Origin: Acetobacterium bakii
GTDB lineage: Bacteria; Bacillota; Clostridia; Eubacteriales; Eubacteriaceae
DNA: 64,000 bases
Assembly: GCF_001263355.1 (NCBI RefSeq)
Contig: NZ_LGYO01000022.1
Coordinates: 30,234-94,233, forward strand
Reading direction: 5' to 3'
Shown here: positions 36,748 through 46,246 of the stretch, piece after piece
Numbering within the stretch: position 1 is the first letter of the stretch
Layout of the letters: each line of letters starts with the position of its first letter
The notes under the pieces: generated by a model
The model's input: only the letters and a program-made list of their open reading frames with translations
Database searches by the model: none
What the model was told of the DNA's origin: nothing
Position numbers and translations under genes: made by a program

Positions 36748-37355
36748 TCGAATATCGAAATATTAATTTAAAATTTGAGGAAAGGATTCTTTTCTCAAAT
36801 TTCAATCTTGAAATAAATAAGAATGAAAAGGTGCTGTTTTCAGCTGCGTCGGGTCAGGGAAAGACAACTCTGGTTAAAATGCTGTTGGGTTTTATTGTGC
36901 CGGATTCCGGTTTGATTATGGTCAATGGCATAAAATTGTCCGGCGAAACCATCAACACCATTCGCAAAGATATTACCTACGTGAGCCAGGATGCTGATCT
37001 TCCCAAGGGGATTGTGGCCGAAGTATTTGATGAGGTGTTTGGTTACCGGGCAAATCGGCACCTGAATTATGAAAAGGGTATGCTGCTGAAATGGCTGAAT
37101 GAATTTTCGCTGATGCCGGATATTCTCGAACAGCAGGTCGATTGTATTTCCGGCGGCGAGCGCCAGCGGCTGGCCTTGATTATGGGGATCCTTCTGGACC
37201 GGGACATTTGGGTTCTTGATGAAATCACCACGGGTCTGGATGCGGAACTCAAAAAGAAAATCGTTGAGGTGTTGCTGACCTATGAAAGAACTATGCTCAT
37301 TGTTTCCCATGATGAGATTTACAAAAACAAGGGACTCCGGGAGGTGATCTGGTAA
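36738..37355 (+). CDS. ABC transporter ATP-binding protein, FetA-like
   Basis: 205 residues. Walker A is SGQGKTTL, signature ISGGERQRLAL, Walker B IWVLDEIT and the H-loop VSHDE. It pairs with the UPF0014/FetB-type permease that follows with a TAATG overlap. In E. coli FetAB exports iron and aids resistance to oxidative stress; here coupling to a ferredoxin-nitroreductase hints at metal or redox homeostasis, which is inference. Confidence 0.88.
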   Translation: MALIEYRNINLKFEERILFSNFNLEINKNEKVLFSAASGQGKTTLVKMLLGFIVPDSGLIMVNGIKLSGETINTIRKDITYVSQDADLPKGIVAEVFDEVFGYRANRHLNYEKGMLLKWLNEFSLMPDILEQQVDCISGGERQRLALIMGILLDRDIWVLDEITTGLDAELKKKIVEVLLTYERTMLIVSHDEIYKNKGLREVIW

Positions 37356-38128
37356 TGGGCGTTGAACAAATACCTTTTTACACCCCGCTATATTTAGTTC
37401 TTTTTATGATCCCCATCGTGATCATCAATTATAAAATGGGGATAACGCTTAATAAACGGCTTATTTATGCCCTATTTAGAATGACCATCCAGTTAGTGCT
37501 GGTGGGCTTCTTTCTGCAGTATATTTTTCTCTTTAATAACCCATGGATTAATACAGGGTACATCCTTTTTATGATTGTGGCAGCTGCGCTTTCCACGGTA
37601 AAAACCTGTGGTTTAACCATAAAAGATCAGTTTATATCTATTTTACTGGGTTTTGGCATCCCCAATATTGTGATGATTCTTTTTATTAACCAGTTTGTCA
37701 TTGGTTTGGATAACATTTTTGATGCCCAGTATTATATTCCACTGATGGGAATGCTTTTGGGCAACAGCCTCAGTGGCAACATCATCGGCGTTAATACTTT
37801 TTACAATGGCTTAAGAAAAAATGAACGGCAATATGATTACCGGTTGGGTTTGTCAGCGAATCAATGGGAGGCCACCTTGCCTTGGTATAAGGAAGGGGTT
37901 GTCGCCTGTCTCAATCCGATGATTGCCTCCACCGAAACCATCGGCCTGGTGTCCCTCCCGGGGATGATGACCGGTCAGATTCTGGGGGGATCCATGCCGA
38001 TGACGGCCATTGTCTATCAGATTGTCATTATGGCGGCCATTTTAATTTCCCGTTATTTCAGTATCCATCTTTCCCTTCTGCTGACGCGAAAAACAGCTTT
38101 TGATGCCTATGATCGGCTAAAGGTGTAA
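37355..38128 (+). CDS. ABC transporter permease, FetB/UPF0014 family
   Basis: 257 residues, about six to seven membrane helices. FRMTIQLVLVGFFLQYIF, LGMLLGNSLSGNIIGVNTFY and GMMTGQILGGSMPMTAIVYQ are typical of the FetB (YbbM) family. The ATG overlaps the stop of the ATPase gene. It would form an exporter with it; iron is the known substrate of the E. coli protein. Confidence 0.88.
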   Translation: MGVEQIPFYTPLYLVLFMIPIVIINYKMGITLNKRLIYALFRMTIQLVLVGFFLQYIFLFNNPWINTGYILFMIVAAALSTVKTCGLTIKDQFISILLGFGIPNIVMILFINQFVIGLDNIFDAQYYIPLMGMLLGNSLSGNIIGVNTFYNGLRKNERQYDYRLGLSANQWEATLPWYKEGVVACLNPMIASTETIGLVSLPGMMTGQILGGSMPMTAIVYQIVIMAAILISRYFSIHLSLLLTRKTAFDAYDRLKV

Positions 38129-38254
38129 TAATATCCAGAAAAACCAGACAAAATATTCCTATGTATGAAATAATTAGTTCATTTATTTTAACTTAAGATG
38201 GTGATATAATCAGTCAATATAGCTCAAAAGAGTAAGAAAAAGGCGAGGTAAACC

Positions 38255-39541
38255 ATGGCCTACAGAGACTTAACACCAAAAAAAGTAATTGAATATATAA
38301 AAGCATATACGGATATCTTTCCTGGGGATACAACCCTTGAGGTTTACGAAATCGGCGGTGGCGAAGATGATGGGGATGGTTTTGTTAACCATGTTTATCG
38401 TGTTTGGGATGAAACCGGAAAATCAGTGATCCTAAAACAGGCAAAGCCCTATTTGAAAGTTTTTGGCGAAACCGCATTATTGACCACCATGCGCAATCAA
38501 ATAGAATCAGAAATTATTAAGTTAAGAACCGCCATCACCCCGGAATATTTACCGGAAATGTATCACATTGACCCGGCCAATAATCTGTTTATCTATGAAG
38601 ACTGCGGTCGCTTGAAAATCATGCGCTTTGAATTAACCAAGGGGAAATCGTTTCCAAAATTCCCCAGCCAAATCGGGGAGTTTCTGGCCAAATCGAATTT
38701 TTACACCTCTGAAATATATCTGGATCAGGTCGCCCATAAAGCCCTCGAAGCTAAATTTATGAACCCCGAAATGCGGGTTATCATGGAAACCATTCTTTTT
38801 TTAAGAGAGTCGTTTATCGAGGATCTCCCCCACGAACCGGTTGTGGGAGACCCCAATCACATTGCCATGAGCGATTTGCTTTGGGACAAACGGGAGCTAA
38901 GGGTTGAACTGCTAAAGCTCCGGGGGATATTTATGAAAAAAAGCGAGTGTATCGTTCATGGCGATCTTCATACATCAAACATCATGATCGACGAAAACGA
39001 AATGAAAATCATCGATATGGAGTATCCTTTTATGGGCCCCACATCCTCGGATACGGGTTATCTGGCCGGGAACCTTATCTACGAGTACATTGCCTGGTAT
39101 CATCATCCGGAGGGGACCAAAGCCTCTCGTAAGACCTACCGTAAAGAAATTCTGGGATATCTCCGGGATATGATCAACGAATACCAGCGGATTTACTGCG
39201 AGTGCTGGGACAGGGATGCCAAACCAATGTATCGGGAGTATACCGAATATCGGGACTATCTGCTTAAAAATTATATTAAAGAGGTCTGCGGATTCACCGG
39301 CTGCCAGATTGTGAGCCGGGTCGGCAGCATTGTTCCGTTGCCGGATTTCGATGTGTTACAGAATCCCGCCAGCCGTAATTGCGCCCGGCGGCTGTCACTG
39401 CTGATTGCTGATGCATTGATTATGAAACGGGACGAAATAGAATCGGTTGAAGATATCATTGCTCTTATTGAAAAAATCACCTACCGTTACTTTGGGGTTA
39501 TGAAGGAACTGCATGGCCGGGAGTTGCCTTCCCGGGCTTAA
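38255..39541 (+). CDS. mtnK: S-methyl-5-thioribose kinase-like protein
   Basis: 428 residues with the choline-kinase-like fold of MtnK. Recognisable are VILKQAKPYLKVFGE, IYEDCGRLKIMR, the catalytic loop IVHGDLHTSNIM and the metal motif IIDMEYPFMGP (IDPEFAFYGP in Bacillus). Family members phosphorylate 5-methylthioribose after MTA nucleosidase, in methionine salvage. The DxE and catalytic-loop residues are kept but the motif is divergent. No mtnA or mtnN is beside it. An RLP gene lies 7 kb downstream, but under a different promoter. CGAGGTAA precedes the ATG. Confidence 0.72.
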   Translation: MAYRDLTPKKVIEYIKAYTDIFPGDTTLEVYEIGGGEDDGDGFVNHVYRVWDETGKSVILKQAKPYLKVFGETALLTTMRNQIESEIIKLRTAITPEYLPEMYHIDPANNLFIYEDCGRLKIMRFELTKGKSFPKFPSQIGEFLAKSNFYTSEIYLDQVAHKALEAKFMNPEMRVIMETILFLRESFIEDLPHEPVVGDPNHIAMSDLLWDKRELRVELLKLRGIFMKKSECIVHGDLHTSNIMIDENEMKIIDMEYPFMGPTSSDTGYLAGNLIYEYIAWYHHPEGTKASRKTYRKEILGYLRDMINEYQRIYCECWDRDAKPMYREYTEYRDYLLKNYIKEVCGFTGCQIVSRVGSIVPLPDFDVLQNPASRNCARRLSLLIADALIMKRDEIESVEDIIALIEKITYRYFGVMKELHGRELPSRA

Positions 39542-39696
39542 ACAATATGGAAAACAAAATTCATCGGCTTTGTTTTTTTAAATCTTTAAAATTTGCTTTC
39601 TAAGCGCTGTTATAATCCAATCAGGATTGTAAATGAGTCATATGAAGCTAAACATAGTTTTAGCTTCATAAATAAAAATATTAGGAGGAAAAGAAG

Positions 39697-40116
39697 ATGA
39701 AAAAGAAAAAACTGACTGGCTATGTATTGGCAATATCTGTATTAATGCTTTCAGTACTGTTCATGGGAGCAAGCTGCAGTGCTTCGACAGCCAACATCAG
39801 CAATCCGGTGATGACAACCGGGATTGACGACAATTATCAACCGGTTGATGACCTGACTGAATTTCCTGTTAATTCAATTGTTTATGTTGTGGCGGATATG
39901 AAAAATGCACCGGAAGATACACAAATTACCTTTGTATGGTATATTGAAAACGAAGTAATTGACAGCGTCACCATTTCCAATGAAGATGTGAGCGATGCAC
40001 CGGTTTTCAGTTATCTGCCCGCGGAACTGACAACGGTACCTGGCAACTATTCTGTTGAAATTTATATTGATGACAGAGAGGATCCCGATACGGTTACCGA
40101 ATTTGTGATTCAATAA
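39697..40116 (+). CDS. Small secreted lipoprotein of unknown function
   Basis: 139 residues. A Lys-rich N-terminus and hydrophobic stretch end in the lipobox MGASC (Cys27). The mature part is acidic and beta-rich, with ITFVWYIENEVIDSVTIS and GNYSVEIYIDDREDP, which looks like an Ig-like or bacterial-surface beta sandwich. AGGAGGAAAAG precedes the ATG. Monocistronic, ending in a perfect palindromic terminator. I do not recognise a family. Confidence 0.75.
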   Translation: MKKKKLTGYVLAISVLMLSVLFMGASCSASTANISNPVMTTGIDDNYQPVDDLTEFPVNSIVYVVADMKNAPEDTQITFVWYIENEVIDSVTISNEDVSDAPVFSYLPAELTTVPGNYSVEIYIDDREDPDTVTEFVIQ

Positions 40117-40165
40117 TAATTGTTTTATACGGAATAAAAAATTGAGATAGTCTGGTTTGCTAAAT

Positions 40166-40199
40166 AAAAAGCATAGTACTCATGAGTACTATGCTTTTT
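40166..40199. terminator. Perfect palindromic terminator
   Basis: AAAAAGCATAGTACTCA and its exact complement form a 17-bp-arm palindrome, functional on either strand. Confidence 0.9.
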
Positions 40200-40221
40200 A
40201 TTTTCGTACAACAGTTCGCAA

Positions 40222-40267
40222 TGAAAATATTTTCACTATTGTTAATAAATGAGGGTGGAAGTATAAT
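40222..40267 (+). promoter_or_regulatory. Promoter of the SorC-type regulator with palindromic upstream site
   Basis: A perfect palindrome TGAAAATATTTTCA (40222-40235), then 3 nt, TTGTTA (40239-40244), 17-base spacer, TATAAT (40262-40267). The same arrangement recurs before the RLP gene at 46592-46637. The palindrome abuts the -35, where an activator could sit. Confidence 0.75.
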
Positions 40268-40412
40268 TATTGAAGAAAGAACACAGAAGTTTTAAACCAC
40301 TCCCAAAATTGCGTATGAAAAAGATAAATTGAAAACGTATACTGTTGTCATTAATAAATTTAGTTATTGTACAAAATAATGCTTTTTAAGCAGAAAAAAA
40401 AGAAGGGTGAAT

Positions 40413-41423
40413 ATGGAACCTGAAGTATATAATCAATCGAATTTCGCAATTTTGAAAGCAGCATATTTATACTACATTAAGAATATTCCACAAATTGAAA
40501 TAGCAGAAAAAATGAATATCTCAATAACCACGGTTTCGCGGTTAATTAAGAAAGCAAGAGAAGAAAAAATTGTTGAGTTTGTCATTAGAGATCCTTATAT
40601 TGAGTGCATGTATCTTGAAGAAAAACTCCTTAAAACTTTTGGGTTAAAGGATGTTATTATTGCACCAAATGGTTTTGTCAGCCATGTAGACAATGAGGAA
40701 AATACGGCTGAAGCGGTTAAGAAGCTTGTGGCGCTGGAAGGTGCTCGCTACCTGCAGAGAATTATTACCAAGGATGATGTATTGGGAATCACCTGGGGCT
40801 CCACGATGTACTATCTGATCCATTATTTAAACCCCTGTCAAAAAGTTGATGCAGCTTTTGTAACGCTGCATGGGAGCATCGCATTCTGTGATCATGAATT
40901 GGATGTGAGAACGCTGACATCACGAATGGCCATGGCCTTCGGAGGAAGGCAGTATTACCTTTTGACCGAAGCTTTAATGAGCAGTAAAAAAATAACCGAT
41001 TTCATTAAAAATGAAAAAAACACGAAGGTTGTTTTCGATATGTTTGATGAGGTGACAATTTCGATTAATGGTATTGGGTCAATGTATCCTGAAGTAAATT
41101 CAGTATTGGCCGGCCGTGATTATTTAACAGAAAAAGAATTCATTGAGCTACAGAAGGAAAATGTTTATGGAGATATTGCCCTAAGGTTTATTAATGAACG
41201 AGGGGAAGAATGTGGTGGTGAGTTAAGAGATCGGACCATCGCCATCGATTTAGAAAAGTTCAAGAAAATTAAGACAAAAATAACCATTGCATCTGATGAA
41301 AGCAAAGCTCATACTGTTTATTCGGTATTAAAGGGTAAGCTGGTGGATGTTCTTATTATAGATTATGCACTTGGCCGGGCAATTATGGAGCTGTTTGAAA
41401 AAGAAAATAACACGAAAATCTAA
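40413..41423 (+). CDS. SorC/DeoR-family sugar-sensing transcriptional regulator
   Basis: About 336 residues. The N-terminal HTH is IPQIEIAEKMNISITTVSRLIKKAREE, as in SorC/DeoR regulators, followed by the sugar-phosphate-binding domain (GITWGSTMYYL, NGIGSM, GDIALRFINERGEE). Family members bind phosphorylated sugars. I start at the ATG at 40413; the GTG at 40407 is in the AAGGGTG site. It heads the glpK-like cluster with a 56-nt gap and its promoter shares a site with the RLP promoter, so it is likely the pathway regulator. The inducer would be a phosphorylated pathway intermediate. Confidence 0.85.
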   Translation: MEPEVYNQSNFAILKAAYLYYIKNIPQIEIAEKMNISITTVSRLIKKAREEKIVEFVIRDPYIECMYLEEKLLKTFGLKDVIIAPNGFVSHVDNEENTAEAVKKLVALEGARYLQRIITKDDVLGITWGSTMYYLIHYLNPCQKVDAAFVTLHGSIAFCDHELDVRTLTSRMAMAFGGRQYYLLTEALMSSKKITDFIKNEKNTKVVFDMFDEVTISINGIGSMYPEVNSVLAGRDYLTEKEFIELQKENVYGDIALRFINERGEECGGELRDRTIAIDLEKFKKIKTKITIASDESKAHTVYSVLKGKLVDVLIIDYALGRAIMELFEKENNTKI

Positions 41424-41479
41424 AATGGAAAAAATGCTAATCATTGCATTTTTAATAAATGAAAAGGTGGTAAAGACGG

Positions 41480-42982
41480 ATGAAGGAGTATATTTTAAGT
41501 ATCGATCAGGGGACTACCAGTATTCGAGCAATTTTCTTTAATCATGATGGAGATATTGTCAGTGTATTTGCAAAAGAATTCAGCCAATTCTACCCAAAAT
41601 CAGGATGGGTTGAACAAGATCCAATGGAAATGTGGTCAGTTACCATTGAAGTGATCGAAAAAGCAATGCTCAAGGCCAATATTAAAGAAGAAGAAATCAT
41701 TGCAATCGGTATTACTAATCAGCGTGAAACATCTATTGTATGGGATAAAAATACAGGAGTACCGGTTTATAACGCCATTGTATGGCAGGATAGAAGAACC
41801 GCAGAATATTGTGATCAATTGAAGGCAGATGATCCTGAAATTGAAGCAGTGGTTAGAAACAAAACGGGATTGATGATTGACTCATATTTTTCAGGCACAA
41901 AAGTTAAATGGATACTTGACAATGTTGAAGGCGCAAGGGAAAGAGCTGAAAAAGGCGATCTTATTTTTGGAAACGTCGACACCTGGATTATGTGGAACCT
42001 GACCGGCGGGAAAACCCACGCTACCGATTACAGCAATGCTTCCAGAACATTGATGTATAACATTCATGATCTGAAATGGGATGAAGATTTATTGAAACTC
42101 CTGGATGTACCTGCAAGCATGTTGCCAAAAGTGCAGGAAAGCAGCGGACTTTTTGGGAAAACTGCTAAGATCTTCAAGCGTGAAATACCCATTACCGGTG
42201 ATGCCGGAGATCAACAGGCAGCAACCTTTGGTCAATGTTGCTTCAAAAAAGGAATGGCCAAATTTACCTATGGCACAGCTGGAGTTATGACAGTGAATAT
42301 TGGTGAGAAACCATTCTTATCAAACAATGGATTGACAACAACCATCGGTTGGGGACTTAATGGTAAAGTTGAATATCTTTTGGAAGCCGTGGCCTTCTCA
42401 GCAGGTTCAGCAATTCAATGGTTACGTGATGAGATGGATATGCTTGATGAATCTCCGGATTCTGAATATTTTGCCTTAAAAACTAAAGAAAAAAGTTGTG
42501 GCGTTTATTTCATTCCAGCATTTACCGGTTTATGCGCACCTTATTGGAATTCCTATGCCAGAGCGTCGATCGTTGGAATTGAAAGAGGGACAACCAAAAA
42601 CAATATTATTAGAGCAGTTCTTGAATCATTAGGTTATCAGACCAGAGATATGTTTGATGCGTTTTCAGAAGATTTAGGAGAACGGTTATCTATTCTAAAA
42701 GTGGATGGGGGAGCCTGTAATAATAATTTATTGATGCAGTTTACCGCAGATATTGCTAATGTAGAGATTGAAAGACCGGATAATACTGAAACTACTGCTG
42801 CCGGCGTTGCATATTTAGCAGGTTTGGCAGTTGGCTTCTGGAAAGATCAGGATGAAATTGTTCAAAAGAGAACGGTAAATAAAGTATTCAAGCCAAAAAT
42901 GGAAGAAGCATCACAAACTGAACTCTATGATGGATGGAAACGTGCGATAAGAGCAAATCTTTCCTGGGCAAATGATAAATAG
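41480..42982 (+). CDS. glpK: Glycerol kinase-like FGGY carbohydrate kinase
   Basis: 500 residues. ATP-dependent phosphorylation of glycerol or a close polyol. It follows E. coli GlpK closely from DQGTTSIRAIFF through GITNQRET, NAIVWQDRRTAEYC and DSYFSGTKVKWILD. The glycerol contacts Arg-Glu (NQRET), Trp, Tyr, Asp (GDAGDQQAA) and Phe (AVAFSAG) are kept. It departs in normally invariant places: GTGCFML is GTAGVMT, ALEGAVFMAG is LLEAVAFSAG and GAPYWDPYARGA is CAPYWNSYARAS. This suggests a divergent paralogue, possibly for another polyol. Downstream is a large hairpin at 43012-43050. Confidence 0.82.
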   Translation: MKEYILSIDQGTTSIRAIFFNHDGDIVSVFAKEFSQFYPKSGWVEQDPMEMWSVTIEVIEKAMLKANIKEEEIIAIGITNQRETSIVWDKNTGVPVYNAIVWQDRRTAEYCDQLKADDPEIEAVVRNKTGLMIDSYFSGTKVKWILDNVEGARERAEKGDLIFGNVDTWIMWNLTGGKTHATDYSNASRTLMYNIHDLKWDEDLLKLLDVPASMLPKVQESSGLFGKTAKIFKREIPITGDAGDQQAATFGQCCFKKGMAKFTYGTAGVMTVNIGEKPFLSNNGLTTTIGWGLNGKVEYLLEAVAFSAGSAIQWLRDEMDMLDESPDSEYFALKTKEKSCGVYFIPAFTGLCAPYWNSYARASIVGIERGTTKNNIIRAVLESLGYQTRDMFDAFSEDLGERLSILKVDGGACNNNLLMQFTADIANVEIERPDNTETTAAGVAYLAGLAVGFWKDQDEIVQKRTVNKVFKPKMEEASQTELYDGWKRAIRANLSWANDK

Positions 42983-43011
42983 ATTAGATTGTAAATAAAA
43001 CTCATTATTTG

Positions 43012-43050
43012 GGGTGTGCTCGCACCTTCCTAGTGCGCGTACACCCCAAA
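43012..43050 (+). promoter_or_regulatory. Intercistronic hairpin between glpK-like and glpA-like genes
   Basis: TTTGGGGTGT pairs with ACACCCCAAA, with a second stem GCAC/GTGC inside. There is no T run, so an mRNA-stabilising or processing hairpin is more likely than a terminator. Confidence 0.6.
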
Positions 43051-43080
43051 CACATAATAAATTAAGTATGGAGGAACACC

Positions 43081-44580
43081 ATGAAAACAGATATTTTAAT
43101 AATTGGCGGCGGTGTCATTGGAGCTTCCATTGCACATCAGCTGGCAAAGTATAATATGGATATTATCCTGGTTGAAAAAGCAAGTGATGTTTGCATGGGA
43201 ACCAGCAAAGCAAACTCTGCCATGATTCATAGTGGATTTAATATTGACGGTGATAAGTTAAAAGGTAAGTTAGCTTTGGCAGCAAACAAAGTGATCAGGG
43301 AATTGTGTGATGATTTAAGTGTGGGGTATGTAAAACCATTGGGTTCAATCACCGTAGGATTCGACGAAACCGATTTAGAAAAAATGAAAAAAACCTTTGA
43401 AAATGGTGCTAAAAATGGCATAAAAGGAATGAAATTACTCAACCAAAAAGAGCTCCATGAAATGGAACCGCATCTGAATCCAGAAGCAAAATATGGTCTG
43501 TTCGAGCCAGAAACGGGAATTATTAATCCCTTTGAATATACCGTTGCGCTTGCTGAAAATGCCGTGCTTAACGGGACAACGGTGATGCTGGAAACAGAAG
43601 TGCTGGATATTATCATCGAAAATAAAACTGTTAAAGGTGTTAAAACTAACAAAGGCGATATAGCAGCCCGAGTTATAATAAATGCTGCAGGTTTATATGC
43701 AGATAAAATAGCGAGTATGGTTGAAGAAATTGATTTTGATATTAAACCAAGAAAAGGCCAATATTTTCTGTATGATAAAAAGTGGGGCAAGATATTAACG
43801 CATACAATCTATTCGGCACCAACAAAGGTTTCTAAAGGTATGATTGTTGTACCAACTATTGATGGCAATATATTAGCCGGCTCCAACGCCGAGACAATTG
43901 AGGACAAAACCGATTTAGGCACCACATCAAAAGCATTAAATGAAATTTACATAAATGCTATTTCACATTTATTCCCGGAACTTCCTAGAATGGGTGATGT
44001 TATTACTGCTTTTACAGGATTAAGAGCAGCAAGCACCAGTGAAGACTTTATTATCGAACCGGCTAAAACAGTCAAGGGATTCATTAATGTGGCAGGAATA
44101 CAATCGCCCGGGTTAACCTCTGCACCGGCAATAGCAACCATGGTTGAAGGTTTAATAAGAGAATTAGACGTCGATTTGGACTTTTCGCCAAAAGCAAACT
44201 ATGAAAAAGGGCGCCAGGCGCCAGTATCTCTGGCGGATTTATCCTACGAAGAAAGAACCGCTTTGATTGAGCAGAATCCGGATTTTGGTGAAATCGTCTG
44301 TCGATGTGAGTCAATCAGCATGGGCGAAATAATAAATGCGATTCACCGACCTATTCCGGCAACCAATATGGATGCCATTAAACGCCGGGTCAGAGCAGGC
44401 ATGGGACGTTGTCAAGGGGGTTTCTGTGGACCTAAAGTTCTGAATATTTTAAGCAAAGAATTGGGAATTACCCCACTTGAAGTGACCCAAAAAGGAAATA
44501 AATCCTTTGTATTAGCTTTTAAGAATAAGGAATTATCTCTAGAAGAAGGAGATATAAATTATGAAAAAATTAGTATATGA
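43081..44580 (+). CDS. GlpA-like FAD dehydrogenase with BFD-type [2Fe-2S] domain
   Basis: 499 residues. The N-terminal FAD motif is IGGGVIGASIAHQLAKYN, followed by a DAO-fold with HSGFNID and FRGLRA-like FTGLRAAST. The C-terminal about 90 residues carry the BFD-like iron-sulfur domain with CRCESIS and CQGGFCGPK. Anaerobic clostridia use this form of glycerol-3-phosphate dehydrogenase together with the two following genes. Substrate may be G3P or another polyol phosphate. GGAGG precedes the ATG and the end overlaps the next gene by 20 bp. Confidence 0.87.
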   Translation: MKTDILIIGGGVIGASIAHQLAKYNMDIILVEKASDVCMGTSKANSAMIHSGFNIDGDKLKGKLALAANKVIRELCDDLSVGYVKPLGSITVGFDETDLEKMKKTFENGAKNGIKGMKLLNQKELHEMEPHLNPEAKYGLFEPETGIINPFEYTVALAENAVLNGTTVMLETEVLDIIIENKTVKGVKTNKGDIAARVIINAAGLYADKIASMVEEIDFDIKPRKGQYFLYDKKWGKILTHTIYSAPTKVSKGMIVVPTIDGNILAGSNAETIEDKTDLGTTSKALNEIYINAISHLFPELPRMGDVITAFTGLRAASTSEDFIIEPAKTVKGFINVAGIQSPGLTSAPAIATMVEGLIRELDVDLDFSPKANYEKGRQAPVSLADLSYEERTALIEQNPDFGEIVCRCESISMGEIINAIHRPIPATNMDAIKRRVRAGMGRCQGGFCGPKVLNILSKELGITPLEVTQKGNKSFVLAFKNKELSLEEGDINYEKISI

Positions 44581-45838
44581 TTTAGTCGTTGTCGGTGGCG
44601 GTCCAGCTGGGCTTGCAGCAGCCTTAGAAGCAAGAAAAAATGGTGTGGAGAAAATACTCATCTGTGAAAGAGCTCCTTATTTAGGTGGAATTTTGAATCA
44701 ATGCATCCATAACGGATTTGGCCTGCAATATTTTAAAGAAGAATTGACCGGACCAGAATATGCTAGTCGGTTTATTGCAGAAGTTGAAAATTCTGACATC
44801 GATGTAAAATTAGGAACCATGGTCATGGAAATATTAGAAGGACATCAGATTATTGGTGTTAATAAAAAAGATGGCATGTTTGCAGTAGAAACAAAGGCCG
44901 TGATATTAGCAATGGGTTGTCGAGAAAGAACCCGTGGAGCAATTACCATACCGGGAAGCCGCCCGGCAGGAATTATGACTGCCGGAACTGCTCAAAGCTA
45001 TGTTAATCTGGAAGGCTATATCCCAGGAAAAGAAGTGGTAATATTGGGATCAGGAGATATCGGACTCATTATGGCAAGACGGTTAACCTTAGAAGGGGTG
45101 AATGTCAAAGGCGTGATTGAGCTGATGCCTTATTCGACCGGGTTAATTCGCAACAAAGTACAATGTCTTGACGATTTTGGAATTCCCCTGCTATTAAGTC
45201 ACTCAATTATTGAGATTCATGGAAAAGAAAGATTGGAAGGTGTTACCATTGCAGCGGTTGATAAAAATCTTAAACCCATAGAAGGAACGGAGCAATATGT
45301 TAGTTGCGATACCCTGCTGCTTTCAGTAGGATTAATACCGGAAAATGAACTATCCAATAATTTGGGATGTGAAATGGACAAAGTTACCAGAGGGCCAGTG
45401 GTCAATGAAAAACGGATCACGAATATCCCATGGGTCTTTGCCTGTGGAAATGTACTGCACGTCCATGATCTGGTTGATAATGTAACACAAGAGGCTGAAA
45501 TTGCCGGCCAGGCAGCAGCTGCTCTGATCACCAATAAAACCAATGAAGAAGAAAAGAATGTGGAGATTACCCACGATAACAACATTGGATATGTTGTCCC
45601 ACAGCATATTGATGCATTAAATAATCAGGGGAAAGTAGTTAAGTTTTTCTTGCGGGTGAAAAATCCGGATGAGGATGTTAAATTAGTAGTAAAAGATAAT
45701 TTCGAGAATATATTATTAAACCTTTCAAAGTCGATTGTGGAACCAGGAACAATGGTTACATTCAATTTGCCAAGGAAATTTGTGACTAAAGATACATCCA
45801 CGATTAATATCTCGATTTCAAAGGAACAAGCAGAATAA
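44561..45838 (+). CDS. FAD/NAD(P)-dependent oxidoreductase, partner of GlpA-like protein
   Basis: 425 residues, pyridine nucleotide-disulfide reductase fold. FAD motif VVGGGPAGLAAALEARKNG, second dinucleotide motif ILGSGDIGLIMARRL, and the C-terminal FAD site WVFACGNVLHVHDLVD. In clostridial glp operons it follows the GlpA-like gene, and is thought to move electrons between the GlpA-like subunit and NAD or another acceptor. A disulfide CxxxxC is not obvious near the first FAD motif. GAAGGAG is inside the end of the preceding gene. Confidence 0.88.
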   Translation: MKKLVYDLVVVGGGPAGLAAALEARKNGVEKILICERAPYLGGILNQCIHNGFGLQYFKEELTGPEYASRFIAEVENSDIDVKLGTMVMEILEGHQIIGVNKKDGMFAVETKAVILAMGCRERTRGAITIPGSRPAGIMTAGTAQSYVNLEGYIPGKEVVILGSGDIGLIMARRLTLEGVNVKGVIELMPYSTGLIRNKVQCLDDFGIPLLLSHSIIEIHGKERLEGVTIAAVDKNLKPIEGTEQYVSCDTLLLSVGLIPENELSNNLGCEMDKVTRGPVVNEKRITNIPWVFACGNVLHVHDLVDNVTQEAEIAGQAAAALITNKTNEEEKNVEITHDNNIGYVVPQHIDALNNQGKVVKFFLRVKNPDEDVKLVVKDNFENILLNLSKSIVEPGTMVTFNLPRKFVTKDTSTINISISKEQAE

Positions 45839-45857
45839 AGATGGAGGTGGAAAAGCT

Positions 45858-46226
45858 ATGGAAGAAAAGAAAATAATCTGCATTGGTTGCCCCAAAGGGT
45901 GCAGTTTGAGAATAGAGCACGTTGGAAAGACAATTCATGAGATTGCTGATTACGGATGCAAAATAGGCCTGGAGTATGCTGAAAATGAGTTTACACAACC
46001 CAAAAGAATTATTACAACCACCGTTAAACTAAAATCCGGTTATTTGCCTTTTGTGCCCGTAAAGACAAAAGAACCGGTAAATAAGGAAAAAATATTTGAA
46101 ATCATGAAGCTGATCAGCAAACTTGAAATTGAATCACCGGTAAAGGTAGGCGATGTTGTGATGTCAAATCTCGCGGGAACCGGTGTTGATTTAGTATGCA
46201 CCAGAAATATTGAAAAAGCCTCTTAA
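45858..46226 (+). CDS. DUF1667 Cys-rich protein
   Basis: 122 residues. CIGCPKGC near the N-terminus and the later YGCKIGLEYA make a four-Cys set that probably binds a metal or Fe-S cluster. RIITTTVKLKSG and DVVMSNLAGTGVDLVCTRN are typical of DUF1667, which accompanies GlpA-like/NAD oxidoreductase pairs in Firmicutes. It probably serves as the third subunit of the dehydrogenase. GGAGGTGG precedes the ATG. Confidence 0.88.
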   Translation: MEEKKIICIGCPKGCSLRIEHVGKTIHEIADYGCKIGLEYAENEFTQPKRIITTTVKLKSGYLPFVPVKTKEPVNKEKIFEIMKLISKLEIESPVKVGDVVMSNLAGTGVDLVCTRNIEKAS

Positions 46227-46246
46227 CGTAGGAAAGGAATACTAAT

